Shown: positions 29,157 to 39,018, counted from the stretch's first letter. The stretch: 64,000 nt of DNA from Luteibacter jiangsuensis (GCF_030812295.1 NZ_JAUSSK010000002.1:774001-838000), one strand, 5' to 3'. Numbers and translations are program-made. Notes: a model not told the origin generated them from the letters alone.

Positions 29157-29738
29157 ATGAAACCGCTTTCGCGTCCCTTGTTCGCCGCCGTCGCCGCGTT
29201 GTTCGCCTTGCTCATGCTCGGCACGCGCTTCTCCCACTTCGGCGACGCCTTGCACCTGCCAGACGCCTCGATGGCGTTGTTCTTCCTGGGTGGTCTCTAC
29301 CTGCGCAAGCACCTGGCCTTTCTCGGCTTCGTCGTTCTCTCGGTGCTGATCGACTGGTACTCGGTGAGCTACGCGGGGGTGAGCGACTTCTGCATCACCG
29401 TGGCCTACTCGTTCCTGCCGCTGGCCTATGCGGTGCTGTGGTACGCGGGGCGGCTCCTGGCGCCGCGTTTCGACGGATCGCTTGCCTCGCACGCCCTCGT
29501 CTTCGCGGGCATCGTCGTCAGCGCCACGGTCTCCTATGCGATCTCGAACGGCGCGTTCTACTGGCTGGGTGGCCGTTACACCGAGCCGAACATGGCCCAG
29601 TACGTGCAGCGCTTCGCCCAATGGGCGCCGTTGTTCGTTCGTGCCGCTGCCGGTTACGTGCTCGCGGCCCAGCTGGTCCAGGCCCTGGTGTTCCGCTTCG
29701 CGCCGCGCGCAGGCGACGGCAAGACGGCCAGCGCATGA
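29157..29738 (+). CDS. btuM: Probable solitary B12 transporter BtuM (ECF S-component-like)
   Basis: A 193-aa protein with about six membrane helices, 26 nt after btuB and overlapping the adenosyltransferase gene by 4 nt. Its size, topology and riboswitch-controlled setting fit BtuM, a solitary S-component-like cobalamin transporter described from Thiobacillus denitrificans, in which a conserved cysteine (Cys80) coordinates cobalt and removes cyanide. A single cysteine stands here at position 79 in AGVSDFCITVAYSF, close to that site. No ABC-type btuCD genes are in the window. The ATG at 29157 has GAGG upstream. Assignment rests on context plus this cysteine. Confidence 0.75.
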   Translation: MKPLSRPLFAAVAALFALLMLGTRFSHFGDALHLPDASMALFFLGGLYLRKHLAFLGFVVLSVLIDWYSVSYAGVSDFCITVAYSFLPLAYAVLWYAGRLLAPRFDGSLASHALVFAGIVVSATVSYAISNGAFYWLGGRYTEPNMAQYVQRFAQWAPLFVRAAAGYVLAAQLVQALVFRFAPRAGDGKTASA

Positions 29739-30364
29739 ACGACGCCGTGCCCTGGCAGGACATGGACGAGGATGCGCGCCATCGCGACCGGATGCGCCGC
29801 AAGAAGGAGCTGATCGACCGGCGCATCGCCAGGGCGACCATCGACCGCGGCGTGCTGGTGGTGAACACCGGCAACGGCAAGGGCAAGAGTTCGTCGGGCT
29901 TCGGTATGCTGGCGCGGTCGCTCGGCCATGGCTTCCGCTGTGGCGTCGTGCAGTTCATCAAGGGCAGTTTCTCCACCGGCGAGGAGGCGTTTTTCCGCAT
30001 GTTCGAGGACGGCCCGCTGGACTACCACGTGATGGGCGAGGGCTACACCTGGGAAACCCAGGACAAGGCGCGCGATGTCGCCGCGGCGACGGCGGCGTGG
30101 GAAGTGGCGGAGAGCATGCTTCGCGATCCCGCCTACGACTTCGTGTTGCTCGACGAACTCAACATCGCCCTGGTGAAGCGCTATGTCCCGCTCGACCGCG
30201 TGCTGGAGGCACTGCGCCTACGGCCCGAACGGCAGCATGTCGTCATCACCGGCCGTGGTGCGCCCGATGAACTCGTCGCCGCCGCCGACACCGTCACGGA
30301 GATGCGCGTGGTCAAGCACGCTTACCAGGCAGGTATCCGCGCGCAGAAGGGCGTCGAGCTGTGA
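29735..30364 (+). CDS. cobO: Cob(I)alamin adenosyltransferase (CobO/BtuR type)
   Basis: Transfers the adenosyl group of ATP to cob(I)alamin or cobinamide. The 209-aa protein has the P-loop GNGKGKS at about 46-52 and the CobA/CobO sequence RSLGHGFRCGVVQFIKG, then LLDELNIAL and VVITGRGAP, all typical. The N-terminal about 40 residues are basic and helical, as in CobO. It starts within the stop of btuM (ATGA) and ends within the start of the next gene, so translation is coupled on both sides. Confidence 0.93.
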   Translation: MNDAVPWQDMDEDARHRDRMRRKKELIDRRIARATIDRGVLVVNTGNGKGKSSSGFGMLARSLGHGFRCGVVQFIKGSFSTGEEAFFRMFEDGPLDYHVMGEGYTWETQDKARDVAAATAAWEVAESMLRDPAYDFVLLDELNIALVKRYVPLDRVLEALRLRPERQHVVITGRGAPDELVAAADTVTEMRVVKHAYQAGIRAQKGVEL

Positions 30365-31650
30365 GCCGTGCCTGTCCCGCGCTGCTGGTTTCCGCGCCTG
30401 CGTCGGGGCAGGGCAAGACCAGCGTCACCGCCGCGCTCGCCCGTGCCCACGTGCGGCAGGGACACCGCGTGCGCGTGTTCAAGACGGGGCCGGATTTCCT
30501 CGATCCGATGATCCTGGAGCGCGCGAGCGGGGCACCGGTGTATCAGCTCGATCCCTGGATGGGCGGGGACGACGACGTTCGCGCACGGCTTTACGCCGCC
30601 GCGGCCGACGCGGACCTGATCCTGGTCGAGGGCGTGATGGGCCTGTTCGACGGTGCGCCGTCGAGCGCGGACCTGGCCATGGCGTTCGGCTTGCCGGTGA
30701 TGGCGGTGATCGACGGCAGCGCCATGGCGCAGACCTTCGGTGCGCTGGCACATGGGCTGGCGAGCTACCGCCCCGGCCTGCACGTGCAAGGCGTGCTCGC
30801 CAATCGCGTGGGCGGCGCGTATCACGCCGGATTGTTGCGCGACAGCCTGCCCCCGGGCATGGCGTGGTACGGGGCATTGCCGCGCGACGCGGCCATGGCC
30901 TTGCCGGAGCGGCACCTGGGTCTCGTCGCGGCGGCGGAACTGGCCGACCTCGATGCGCGACTGGATGCGCTGGCGGATGCCTTGCTTGCGCAAGGGCCGA
31001 TGGACCTGCCGCCTGCGGTCGCCTTCGAGGCGCCCCCGGCGCCCGTCTCCTCGGTACGCCTCGATGGCGTACGCATCGCCATCGCACGCGATGCGGCATT
31101 CGCCTTTCTCTATCCCGCCAACCTCGACGTGCTCCGCGACGCGGGTGCGGATCTGTCGTTCTTCTCGCCCGTGGCGGGCGATCCGCTGCCCGATTGCGAT
31201 GCGGCCTGGCTGCCGGGCGGTTATCCCGAACTGCATATCGACGCACTCGCCGCACACGACGACCTGCGCCGCGACCTGCACGCGCACGTCGAGGCAGGCC
31301 GCCCGCTGCTCGCCGAATGCGGTGGACTGCTCTACGCGCTGGACCGCCTTGCCGATCGCGATGGCCATGAAGGTGCGATGCTGGGCTTGTTGCATGGCCA
31401 CGCCGCGATCCAGCCGCGGCTGGCGGCGCTGGGCATGCAGGCCGTCGAATTGCCCGAGGGAAGCCTGCGCGGGCACTCGTTCCACTATGCGCAGGCGACG
31501 GTGGAGGCGACGCCGCTGGCCCTGGCGAGCAACCCTCACGGCGGTCCCACGGCGGAGAAGGTCTACCGCCGCGGACGCATGACGGCGAGCTTCGTGCACT
31601 TCTACTTTCCGTCGAATCCCGGCGCGGCGTGCCGGCTCTTCCTGCGATGA
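30361..31650 (+). CDS. cbiA: Cobyrinate a,c-diamide synthase
   Basis: Glutamine- and ATP-dependent amidation of the a and c side chains of the corrin ring. The 429-aa protein has an N-terminal ATP-binding domain ([10 protein letters not shown] at 12-21, [19 protein letters not shown]) and a C-terminal class I glutamine amidotransferase-like domain with the nucleophile Cys320 in [12 protein letters not shown] and a closing HSFHYA. The GTG start at 30361 overlaps the cobO stop. It is the only ring-modifying enzyme in the cluster, which suggests use of imported incomplete corrinoids, or ring genes located elsewhere. Confidence 0.9.
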   Translation: MSRACPALLVSAPASGQGKTSVTAALARAHVRQGHRVRVFKTGPDFLDPMILERASGAPVYQLDPWMGGDDDVRARLYAAAADADLILVEGVMGLFDGAPSSADLAMAFGLPVMAVIDGSAMAQTFGALAHGLASYRPGLHVQGVLANRVGGAYHAGLLRDSLPPGMAWYGALPRDAAMALPERHLGLVAAAELADLDARLDALADALLAQGPMDLPPAVAFEAPPAPVSSVRLDGVRIAIARDAAFAFLYPANLDVLRDAGADLSFFSPVAGDPLPDCDAAWLPGGYPELHIDALAAHDDLRRDLHAHVEAGRPLLAECGGLLYALDRLADRDGHEGAMLGLLHGHAAIQPRLAALGMQAVELPEGSLRGHSFHYAQATVEATPLALASNPHGGPTAEKVYRRGRMTASFVHFYFPSNPGAACRLFLR

Positions 31651-32555
31651 CGACCTTGCTGGCGATGCTGCTGGCCTTGGCGCTGGATGCCGTACTCGGC
31701 GAGCCGCGCCGTTTCCATCCGCTGGTCGGCTTCGGTTCGCTGGCCAGCGCGGTAGAACGCCGGCTCCATGCCGACCATCGCCTGGCGGGTATTGCCGCGT
31801 GGATGCTTGCCGTGCTCGTGCCGGTGGCATTGTTTTGTGGATTGCGTGCCGTGTCGCCGCCTGTCCTCGTCTTTGCCCTCGACGTGCTCGTACTGTATTT
31901 CGCCTTGGGGCGACACAGCCTCGGTGAACATGCGCGGCCGGTGGCTGCCGCCTTGCGCGATGGCGACCTGCCACGGGCGCGTGCCGCCGTGGGCCGCATG
32001 GTGAGCCGCGACACAGGCGCATTGGATGCCACGCATGTCGCCGCGGCCGGCACGGAATCGGTGTTGGAGAACGGCCACGATGCCGTATTCGGTGCGCTGT
32101 TCTGGTTCATCGTGTTCGGCGCGCCCGGGGCCTTGCTGTTCCGCCTGGTCAATACGCTTGACGCCATGTGGGGTTACCGGACCGATCGCTACGAACGCTT
32201 CGGTTGGGCCGCGGCGCGGACCGACGATGTCCTCGGTTACGTGCCGGCCAGGCTCACCGCGCTCAGCTATGCCGCCATGGGCGATGCCGTCACGGCCCTC
32301 CGCTGCTGGCGCACGCAAGCCCCGTCATGGGACAGCCCCAATGCGGGTCCGGTGATGGCTTCCGGCGCGGGTGCGCTGCGCGTGTGTCTGGGTGGTCCGG
32401 CTCCTTATCACGGCCGGTGGGAAGAGCGTCCCATGCTTGGCGAGGGCGAGTTGCCCGATGCGTCCTCGATAGTCCGCGCGTTGCGTCTGGTCGATCGCGC
32501 GGTCGTCGCCTGGCTGGTTGTCGTGCTGTTGGTGGGAGTGGCGGCGCATGCTTGA
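31647..32555 (+). CDS. cbiB: Adenosylcobinamide-phosphate synthase (CbiB/CobD)
   Basis: Inner-membrane enzyme that attaches aminopropanol (phosphate) to adenosylcobyric acid. The 302-aa protein has about four to five membrane helices and the family signatures [47 protein letters not shown] and [26 protein letters not shown]. The ATG at 31647 overlaps the preceding stop by 4 nt and the gene overlaps the next by 8 nt. Confidence 0.92.
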   Translation: MTTLLAMLLALALDAVLGEPRRFHPLVGFGSLASAVERRLHADHRLAGIAAWMLAVLVPVALFCGLRAVSPPVLVFALDVLVLYFALGRHSLGEHARPVAAALRDGDLPRARAAVGRMVSRDTGALDATHVAAAGTESVLENGHDAVFGALFWFIVFGAPGALLFRLVNTLDAMWGYRTDRYERFGWAAARTDDVLGYVPARLTALSYAAMGDAVTALRCWRTQAPSWDSPNAGPVMASGAGALRVCLGGPAPYHGRWEERPMLGEGELPDASSIVRALRLVDRAVVAWLVVVLLVGVAAHA

Positions 32556-33648
32556 ACACGGTGGACGTCTTGCGCGCGCCGCTCGCGAGTTCGCTATCCC
32601 ACGCGAGGCCTGGCTCGATCTGTCGACGGGGGTGAGTCCTCGCGCGTGGCCGGTGCCTCTCGTCCCGGCCGACGCGTGGCAGCGTCTTCCCGAGGATGAC
32701 GATGGCCTGCTGGATGCCGCGCGTGCCTATTACGGTACCCGGCACCTGCTGCCGGTCGCGGGCTCGCAAGCCGCCATCGCGGCGCTGCCGCGTTTGCGCG
32801 CGCGGTCGCGAGTGGGCGTGATCGCGCCCGGCTATGCGGAGCATGCGCACGCATGGCGGCAAGCGGGTCACGACGTCGTGCCACTGCCACTTCCGGAACT
32901 GCTCGCACGGGCTTCGGAGTTCGATGTCGTCATCGTGATCCGCCCGAACAATCCCACCGGTGCCTGCCTGGACCGTGACGCTCTGCTGGACTTGCACACC
33001 GTTCTTGTGGGAGCCGCTTCAGCGGCGATCCCGCGGCAGCGGGTCAGTTCGAGTCAAGCCCTCATCGCCGCTGAAGCGGCTCCCACAAAAGCAGGCCCTG
33101 TAGCAGGCTCCGTAGCAGGTCCCATGGCAGGTAACGATCCTTGGCTCGTGGTGGACGAGGCGTTCATCGACACGCGGCCGGACGACAGCCTGGTGCCGCA
33201 TGTACGCGACGGCATCATCGTACTTCGCTCGGTCGGTAAATTCTTCGGGATGGCCGGTGCACGCGCGGGTTTCATCGCGGCATGGCCGGGCTTGCTCGAT
33301 GCATTGGCGGAAGTGCTCGGACCGTGGACGCTGACGGGCCCGAGCCGGTATGCCGTGACACAGGCGCTGATGGACCGCGCGTGGCAGGTCTCCGCGCGGG
33401 CGTGGTTGCACGAGGCGTCCGCACGATTGTGGACGATGCTGACGAAGCATGGCCTGCGTCCGTCCCGTGGCTGCGAATTCTTCCAGTACTGCGAACGATC
33501 CGACGCGGCGGAACTGCAGCGGTCGCTGGCGCGACACGCGGTCCTCGTCCGATATTTCGACGCCCCGCGGGCCGTGCGTTTTGGCTTGCCCGCGGATGAT
33601 GCCGCTTTCGCGCGACTGGATCGTGTCCTCGCGGAGGTCATGCGATGA
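32548..33648 (+). CDS. cobC: L-threonine-O-3-phosphate decarboxylase, with internal REP-derived insert
   Basis: PLP enzyme of the CobD (Salmonella) / CobC (Pseudomonas) family, which makes the aminopropanol phosphate linker. The 366-aa protein has [15 protein letters not shown] near the start, [21 protein letters not shown], and the PLP lysine in [16 protein letters not shown] (Lys231). Between LLDLHT and PWLVVDEAF, where the family normally has a short linker, lie about 45 extra residues (154-197) encoded by a REP pair and a 12-bp tandem repeat, all in frame with no stop. The enzyme is probably still active, since the insert falls in a loop before a core strand. The gene overlaps its neighbours by 8 and 4 nt. 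Confidence 0.88.
   Translation: MLEHGGRLARAAREFAIPREAWLDLSTGVSPRAWPVPLVPADAWQRLPEDDDGLLDAARAYYGTRHLLPVAGSQAAIAALPRLRARSRVGVIAPGYAEHAHAWRQAGHDVVPLPLPELLARASEFDVVIVIRPNNPTGACLDRDALLDLHTVLVGAASAAIPRQRVSSSQALIAAEAAPTKAGPVAGSVAGPMAGNDPWLVVDEAFIDTRPDDSLVPHVRDGIIVLRSVGKFFGMAGARAGFIAAWPGLLDALAEVLGPWTLTGPSRYAVTQALMDRAWQVSARAWLHEASARLWTMLTKHGLRPSRGCEFFQYCERSDAAELQRSLARHAVLVRYFDAPRAVRFGLPADDAAFARLDRVLAEVMR
33007..33086. repeat. Composite REP pair inside the decarboxylase gene
   Basis: GTGGGAGCCGCTTCAGCGGC... at 33007-33029 and its exact reverse complement at 33064-33086, separated by a 34-nt linker with its own small hairpin (CCCG-CGGCA-GCGGG-like). The same composite occurs at 54398-54477 and, with another stem, at 37991-38072. 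It is read through as protein ([13 protein letters not shown]...[10 protein letters not shown]). Confidence 0.92.
33091..33138. repeat. 12-bp tandem repeat following the REP pair
   Basis: Units GCAGGCCCTGTA, GCAGGCTCCGTA and GCAGGTCCCATG, plus a decayed fourth GCAGGTAACGAT. They encode [16 protein letters not shown]. The array starts 5 nt after the REP pair, and the 12-bp period keeps the reading frame. Confidence 0.88.
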
Positions 33649-35111
33649 GTGCCCGCGTACTCATGGTGCAAGGCTGCACGTCCGACGCGGGCAAGAGCAC
33701 CGTGGTCGCCGCGCTGTGCCGTTGGTTGTACCGTCGTGGTGCCGCTGTCGCACCGTTCAAGCCACAGAACATGGCACTCAATTCCGCCGTGACCGTGGAT
33801 GGCGGCGAAATAGGCCGCGCACAGGCCGTGCAGGCGCAGGCGGCGGGTGTGCCCCCGCATACCGACTTCAACCCGGTACTGTTGAAACCGAACAGCGATA
33901 CCGGCGCCCAGGTGATCGTGCACGGGCACGCCATAGGCAACATGGACGCCGTCGGCTACCACGCCTACAAACGGGTGGCGATGGAGGCGGTGCTCGCCTC
34001 GCATGCGCGGTTGGTGGATCGGTACGACGCGTTGGTCGTCGAAGGCGCGGGCAGTCCGGCCGAGATCAATCTTCGCGACCGGGACATCGCGAACATGGGA
34101 TACGCGGAGGCGGTGGATTGCCCCGTCGTGCTCGTCGCCGACATCGATCGCGGCGGCGTTTTCGCGCACCTCGTCGGTACCCTGGCCTTGCTCTCCGAAA
34201 GCGAGCGCGCACGCATCGTGGGCTTCGTCATCAACCGGTTCCGCGGTGACATCGCCTTGCTGCAGCCGGGGCTGGACTGGCTGGAGCGCGAGACCGGAAA
34301 ACCGGTGCTTGGCGTGTTGCCCTACCTGAGCGGCCTGGTCCTGGAAGCGGAGGACGCGTTGCCGCGAGATCGCAGCGAACGTCCACGGTCCGCCTTGCGC
34401 GTCGCGGTGCCCGCGCTGCCTCGGATCAGCAACCACACCGATCTCGACGCACTGCGGTGGCATCCGGAGGTGGACTGCGTCTTCGTCGGTCCCGGCGACG
34501 CCTTCCCGGCCTGCGACCTGATCGTGCTGCCCGGCTCCAAATCCACGCGGGCCGATCTCGCCTGGTTGCGCGCACAGGGGTGGGACGAGGCGATCCTTCG
34601 TCATGTGCGTTATGGCGGCCGGGTGATCGGCATCTGCGGCGGCATGCAGATGCTCGGCCGCGCCGTACACGACCCCGGTGGCATCGAGGGCCAGGAGGGA
34701 TCCAGCGAAGGCCTCGGCTTGCTCGACCTGGAAACGACCCTGGCGCCGACGAAGCAGTTGCGCAACGTGCGGGGCAGGTTGGCGGACAGCCAGGCCGCGG
34801 TGAGCGGCTACGAGATTCACTGTGGCGTGAGCGAAGGACCGGCCATGGCCATGCCGGCCGTATGGCTGGAAGACGGCCGTGGCGACGGCGCGCGCTCGGA
34901 CGACGGACGAGTGATCGGTACCTATCTGCACGGCATCTTCGACCATCCCGATGCGCTGGCCGGGTGGCTCCGCGACGCGGGGTTGCACGCGGCCGAGCGC
35001 TTCGACATCCAGGTACAGCGCGAAGCGGCACTGGAACGGCTGGCCGATGCGGTCGACGCGCATATGGATGCCGCTACGCTGGAGCGGATCTTTGGGTTGC
35101 GCCGGTGCTGA
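33645..35111 (+). CDS. cobQ: Cobyric acid synthase
   Basis: Amidates the b, d, e and g side chains of the corrinoid with glutamine and ATP. The 488-aa protein has a P-loop-like start ([14 protein letters not shown]), the family segments [14 protein letters not shown] and [41 protein letters not shown], and a C-terminal amidotransferase-like domain with the nucleophile Cys in [12 protein letters not shown] and YLHGIFDHP. It overlaps the previous gene by 4 nt and the next by 7 nt. Length is standard. Confidence 0.95.
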   Translation: MSARVLMVQGCTSDAGKSTVVAALCRWLYRRGAAVAPFKPQNMALNSAVTVDGGEIGRAQAVQAQAAGVPPHTDFNPVLLKPNSDTGAQVIVHGHAIGNMDAVGYHAYKRVAMEAVLASHARLVDRYDALVVEGAGSPAEINLRDRDIANMGYAEAVDCPVVLVADIDRGGVFAHLVGTLALLSESERARIVGFVINRFRGDIALLQPGLDWLERETGKPVLGVLPYLSGLVLEAEDALPRDRSERPRSALRVAVPALPRISNHTDLDALRWHPEVDCVFVGPGDAFPACDLIVLPGSKSTRADLAWLRAQGWDEAILRHVRYGGRVIGICGGMQMLGRAVHDPGGIEGQEGSSEGLGLLDLETTLAPTKQLRNVRGRLADSQAAVSGYEIHCGVSEGPAMAMPAVWLEDGRGDGARSDDGRVIGTYLHGIFDHPDALAGWLRDAGLHAAERFDIQVQREAALERLADAVDAHMDAATLERIFGLRRC

Positions 35112-35626
35112 GCCTTGTCCTTGGCGGTGCGCGCTCGGGCAAGAGCGCGCTGGCGGAACGTCTCGCCATCGACAGCGGCCGTGACGTTGTCTACATCGCG
35201 ACGGCGCAGGCGCTCGACGCCGAGATGGCGGAACGCATCGCGCATCATCGCGTGCGGCGGCCCGCCGAATGGATGTCGGTCGAGGAACCGCTGGCCTTGG
35301 TCGCCACGCTTCGCCAACACGCGCGCGCGGACCGCTTCCTGCTGGTGGATTGCCTCACGCTCTGGCTATCGAACCTGCTCGGTATCGACGATGGCGCGCA
35401 CTTCGCGTCGCAGCGGGATGCCTTGCTCGACGGCGTATGCGGCCTGCCGGGCGACATCGTCCTCGTCAGTAACGAAGTCGGCCTCGGCATCACGCCGCTG
35501 GGCGAACTCACGCGCCGCTTCGTCGACGAAGCGGGACGCCTCCACCAGGCCCTGGCGCAACGGTGCGATCGCGTCGTCTTCGTCGCTGCCGGCCTGCCCC
35601 TGACCCTCAAAGGAACACCGCCATGA
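35105..35626 (+). CDS. cobU: Adenosylcobinamide kinase / phosphate guanylyltransferase
   Basis: Bifunctional nucleotide-loop enzyme: phosphorylates adenosylcobinamide and adds GMP. The 173-aa protein begins [17 protein letters not shown] (P-loop about 7-14), then [20 protein letters not shown], the kinase core, [15 protein letters not shown] and [19 protein letters not shown], all typical of CobU/CobP. The GTG at 35105 is taken as the start; it overlaps the end of cobQ by 7 nt. Its end overlaps cobT by 4 nt. Confidence 0.94.
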   Translation: MLSLVLGGARSGKSALAERLAIDSGRDVVYIATAQALDAEMAERIAHHRVRRPAEWMSVEEPLALVATLRQHARADRFLLVDCLTLWLSNLLGIDDGAHFASQRDALLDGVCGLPGDIVLVSNEVGLGITPLGELTRRFVDEAGRLHQALAQRCDRVVFVAAGLPLTLKGTPP

Positions 35627-36666
35627 TCGACTGGCTCGCGGCACCCAGCCGCGTTCCGGACCACGCCGTCGCCCGTGCCGCGGCCGCACGCCAGGACACC
35701 CTCACCAAGCCGCCGGGCTCGCTGGGCCGGCTCGAGGCGCTCGCCGTGCAACTGGCCGGCCTGCAAGGGCGTGAACGGCCCTCCGCCGCGCGTGTCCGGA
35801 TCGCCGTGTTCGCCGCCGATCACGGCGTCGCCGCCGAAGGTGTATCCGCCTTCCCGCAGGCGGTCACGGGGGAGATGCTGCGCAATTTCGCCGGTGGCGG
35901 TGCGGCGATCGCCGTCCTGGCGCGCGAACTCGGCGCCACGCTCGAGGTGGTGAACCTGGGCACGGTGAACGATCCGGGCGATGTTCCCGGTGTGCGGCGT
36001 CGCGTGATCGCCCCGTCGAGCGCCAACTTCTGCGCGGGGCCGGCGATGACGGATGCCCAGCTGGACGCCGCGTTGATGGCGGGCGCGGCAAGCGTGGCCG
36101 ACGCCATCGACGCAGGGACGGATGTCTATATCGGTGGCGACATGGGTATCGGCAACACCACGGTCGCCAGTGCGCTGGCTTGCGCCTTGCTCGATGCGCA
36201 GCCGGATGCACTTGCAGGCGCGGGGACTGGACTGGGTGCCGAAGGCGTCGTTCGGAAGCAGCGTGTGATCGCGCGCGCCTTGGCGATGCACGCCGGGGTG
36301 GATACGGCGCGCGAGCGCTTGCGCTGCCTGGGCGGTTTCGAGATCGCGGCGTTGACGGGTGCCTTCGTCGCCGCGGCGCAGCGTGGCTTGCCGGTGCTCG
36401 TCGATGGTTTCATCACCAGCGTCGCGGCACTCGCCGCGGTCGCCCTGCGCCCGGATGCGAAGCCGTGGCTGATCTTCTCGCACCGTTCGCAGGAGTTGGG
36501 TCATGCACGCGTGCTCGCGGCGTTGGACGCCGAGCCGTTGCTCGACCTGCGGTTGCGGCTGGGTGAAGCGAGTGGTGCGGCGGTCGCCGTGCCGCTGCTG
36601 CGCATGGCCTGCGCACTGCACGCATCCATGGCGACCTTCGCCGAAGCGGGGGTGTCCGAGGCATGA
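35623..36666 (+). CDS. cobT: Nicotinate-nucleotide:dimethylbenzimidazole phosphoribosyltransferase
   Basis: Activates the lower-ligand base to alpha-ribazole 5'-phosphate. The 347-aa protein shows [62 protein letters not shown] and the C-terminal catalytic Glu region [21 protein letters not shown] precedes the ATG at 35623, which also overlaps the cobU stop. No bluB for making dimethylbenzimidazole is in the window. Confidence 0.95.
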   Translation: MIDWLAAPSRVPDHAVARAAAARQDTLTKPPGSLGRLEALAVQLAGLQGRERPSAARVRIAVFAADHGVAAEGVSAFPQAVTGEMLRNFAGGGAAIAVLARELGATLEVVNLGTVNDPGDVPGVRRRVIAPSSANFCAGPAMTDAQLDAALMAGAASVADAIDAGTDVYIGGDMGIGNTTVASALACALLDAQPDALAGAGTGLGAEGVVRKQRVIARALAMHAGVDTARERLRCLGGFEIAALTGAFVAAAQRGLPVLVDGFITSVAALAAVALRPDAKPWLIFSHRSQELGHARVLAALDAEPLLDLRLRLGEASGAAVAVPLLRMACALHASMATFAEAGVSEA

Positions 36667-37202
36667 GCATCGACCTGCTTCGTCACGGAGACACGGGCCA
36701 GCGCAGCTATCGCGGCCAACTGGACGATCCGCTCTGCGAACTGGGCTGGCGACAGTTGCGCGAGGCCGTCGAAGGCCGTGAATGGGATCGCGTGGTGTCG
36801 TCGTCGATGACGCGCTGCGCCGCGTTCGCGGCGGAGTTCGCGCAACGGCGCGGATTGCCTCTGCGTGTCGACGCGCGTTTGGCCGAATACCACTTCGGCG
36901 ACTGGCAGGGCGTGCCGATCGAGACGATCGCGGCGACGGACAGCCAGGCGTTGGAGCGCTTCTGGGCCGATCCGGTCACGTATCCGCCGCCGGGTGCGGA
37001 ACGCTTCGACGCGTTCCGTGCGCGCTTGTCCGCGGCGCTGGACGATGTCGCGGCGGAGGTGGCCGATGCACGGACCCTCGTCGTCACCCATGGCGGCGCG
37101 ATCCGCCTGTTGCGCTGTGTCGCGGAAGGGCGCGGCTTCGGCGACATGGCGGGTATCGACGTGCCGCATGCGTCGCTGCACGCCTTGCATTGGAATCGCT
37201 GA
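36663..37202 (+). CDS. cobC: Alpha-ribazole-phosphate phosphatase (histidine phosphatase family)
   Basis: Removes the 5' phosphate from alpha-ribazole phosphate or adenosylcobalamin phosphate. The 179-aa protein has the phosphoglycerate-mutase motif LLRHGDT (Arg7-His8-Gly9), a second Arg in VVSSSMTRC, the Glu of [13 protein letters not shown] and the second catalytic His in VVTHGGAIR. Its place between cobT and cobS supports the B12-specific role over a general phosphatase. It overlaps both neighbours (4 nt and 1 nt). The symbol follows Salmonella naming. Confidence 0.9.
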   Translation: MSIDLLRHGDTGQRSYRGQLDDPLCELGWRQLREAVEGREWDRVVSSSMTRCAAFAAEFAQRRGLPLRVDARLAEYHFGDWQGVPIETIAATDSQALERFWADPVTYPPPGAERFDAFRARLSAALDDVAAEVADARTLVVTHGGAIRLLRCVAEGRGFGDMAGIDVPHASLHALHWNR

Positions 37203-37921
37203 TGCGTGGATTGGCGGTGGCCTTCGCCTTTCTCACGCGCTTGCCGGTGCCGCGGGTGAACTTCGGTGCCGGTGCGCAGGCGGCGTCGCTGAAATGGTAT
37301 CCGCTGGTGGGACTGGCGATCGGCAGCTTGCTGGTGGCTACCGCGCACCTGCTGCATGCGTTCCCCGTGCTACCGGCCGCGGCGATCGTCCTCGTTGTTT
37401 GGGTGGCGTTGACCGGCGCCCTGCACCTGGACGGCCTCGCCGACAGTGCCGATGCCTGGATCGGCGGCATGGGCGATCGCGAGCGCACGCTGGCGATCAT
37501 GAAGGACCCACGCAGCGGTCCGGCCGGCGTGATTTCGCTGGTGCTCGTGTTGCTGTTGAAGTTCTCGGCGCTGGCGACGCTGGGTGGCACGTGGTGGCTG
37601 GTGTTGCCACCGCTACTCGGGCGCACGGCGATCGTCGCGTGGTTCCTCACGACAAGCTATGTGCGCTGGCAGGGCCTTGGCGAACCGCTTCGTGGCGCAC
37701 CGGCCGTCGGTTGCCGCGTGGCGCTGCTGCTTGCCGTGGGGTTGGCGGCGTGTTTCGGATACGCGGGGTTGCTGGCGCTTGGTGCCGCCGCTATCACCGG
37801 CTGGTTATGGCGGCGCGCTTGCATCCGGCGCCTCGGCGGCTTCACCGGAGATACCGCCGGCGCGCTGGTGGAAATGGTCGAGGCGGCGACGCTGGTCGCA
37901 CTCGTGGCGATCCACGGCTGA
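37202..37921 (+). CDS. cobS: Adenosylcobinamide-GDP ribazoletransferase (cobalamin synthase)
   Basis: Integral membrane enzyme joining adenosylcobinamide-GDP and alpha-ribazole to finish cobalamin. The 239-aa protein has the family opening GLAVAFAFLTRLPVPR, the metal-binding LTGALHLDGLADSADAW and GDRERTLAIMKDPRSGPAGVISL, and six or so membrane helices. It starts one base before the cobC stop ends (TGATG). It closes the B12 cluster and is followed by REP elements. Confidence 0.94.
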   Translation: MRGLAVAFAFLTRLPVPRVNFGAGAQAASLKWYPLVGLAIGSLLVATAHLLHAFPVLPAAAIVLVVWVALTGALHLDGLADSADAWIGGMGDRERTLAIMKDPRSGPAGVISLVLVLLLKFSALATLGGTWWLVLPPLLGRTAIVAWFLTTSYVRWQGLGEPLRGAPAVGCRVALLLAVGLAACFGYAGLLALGAAAITGWLWRRACIRRLGGFTGDTAGALVEMVEAATLVALVAIHG

Positions 37922-37947
37922 GAGCCTGCGGGGTCGCGGCAAACCTG

Positions 37948-38072
37948 GTGGGAGCCGACCTTCTTGTGGGAGCCGACCCGACCTCAGCTTGTGGGAGCCG
38001 ACCTTGTCGGCGATCCCGCGGCAGCGGGCCAGGTTACGGCAAGCACCCATCGCCGACAGGGTCGGCTCCCAC
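37948..38072. repeat. REP cluster downstream of cobS
   Basis: Two half elements (GTGGGAGCCGACC at 37948-37960 and 37966-37978) followed by a full composite: GTGGGAGCCGACCTTGTCGG... at 37991-38014, the conserved linker with CCCG/CGGG hairpin, and the inverted arm at 38049-38072. The space is between the convergent cobS and glutaredoxin genes, where it may act as a bidirectional 3'-end structure. Confidence 0.9.
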
Positions 38073-38109
38073 CAGAAGACATGACGGGTCCCTAACCGGA
38101 CCCCTTCGC

Positions 38110-39018
38110 TCAGCCGCCTACTTCACGCATCCATGCGTCCATCCCGCCTTCGACGTTGAAGATGCGGGTGAAACCATGGGCGGCGAAACGCTCGGCGGCG
38201 GCGCGGCTGGACATGCCGACGTTGCAGATGAAGGCGATCGGCGTGTCCTTCGGCAACTGGCCGAGGCCTTCGTAGCCTTCGTCTTCCAGGATGCGTGCGC
38301 CGTCGATCGGGGCGACCACCGCGCGGCTCTGGGCCGGGCGGACGTCGATGAGGACGACATCGCCCGCATCGAGCTTGGCCTTCAGTTCCTGCACGCTCAG
38401 CGAAGCGATCTCGACGGCGCCCGGGAAATTCAGGCTCAGGCCTTCGCCCTGCACCGTGGACACCCAGTCGATCACGATGCCCTTCGCGCGCGCGGCGCTG
38501 CCGGGATCGAAATGCACTTCGATGCCGTTGGCGATGACGACGATGTCGTGGTCGCCGGCCGGCGCCAGCTGGAAGCCGGCGCTGTGGTCAGGGCCGATCT
38601 CCAGGTGCAGGGCCATGCCCTGGGCGTTGGCCATGCCACCGCGGATGGCCTCGGCGGCCTTCTCGGTGATGGTGATTTCCGGCGGTGTGCGGTCCGGGGC
38701 ATCGACGCCGAACATCGTGTAGAGCTCGCCGCTGGTATAGAGCTGGCGGATGATGTCCGAGCCCCCGACCAGTTCACCCTTCACGTAGAGCTGGGGAATG
38801 GTGGGCCACTGGCCGTATTCCTTGATGCCTTCGCGGATCTCGGGATCCTGCAGCACGTCGACCGTGTGGTAGGCGGGGATCACGTCGTTGAGGGTGTTGA
38901 TCGCCGCCGCGGAGAAACCGCACATCGGCTGCTGGCGCGAACCCTTCATGAACAGCACGACGTCGTGCTGGCCGAGGAGGGTTTCGATGCGCTCGCGGGT
39001 GGGGGTGTCGAGGGCCAT
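38110..39018 (-). CDS. Monothiol glutaredoxin fused to an A-type-like domain and a rhodanese domain
   Basis: A 302-aa three-domain protein. Residues 1-105 are a Grx4/GrxD monothiol glutaredoxin with the active-site CGFS (Cys33) and WPTIPQLYVKGELVGGSDI. Residues about 110-200 resemble the HesB/IscA A-type iron-sulfur carrier fold (PPEITITEKAAEAIRGGM...) but contain no cysteine, so cluster binding of the usual kind is impossible. Residues about 205-302 are a rhodanese domain with Cys265 in ICNVGMSSRAA and FNVEGGMDAW. Probable role in Fe-S cluster or sulfur trafficking. The ATG at 39018 begins the glutaredoxin domain directly. Confidence 0.9.
   Translation of the reverse strand: MALDTPTRERIETLLGQHDVVLFMKGSRQQPMCGFSAAAINTLNDVIPAYHTVDVLQDPEIREGIKEYGQWPTIPQLYVKGELVGGSDIIRQLYTSGELYTMFGVDAPDRTPPEITITEKAAEAIRGGMANAQGMALHLEIGPDHSAGFQLAPAGDHDIVVIANGIEVHFDPGSAARAKGIVIDWVSTVQGEGLSLNFPGAVEIASLSVQELKAKLDAGDVVLIDVRPAQSRAVVAPIDGARILEDEGYEGLGQLPKDTPIAFICNVGMSSRAAAERFAAHGFTRIFNVEGGMDAWMREVGG

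Noticed and set aside
33007..33086. Frameshift or pseudogene in the decarboxylase
   Set aside because: The inserted REP material keeps the frame, and PLP lysine and downstream motifs are intact.
37948..38072. REP hairpins as classical intrinsic terminators
   Set aside because: Stems are GC-rich but no T-run follows. A role at 3' ends is possible but not rho-independent termination.
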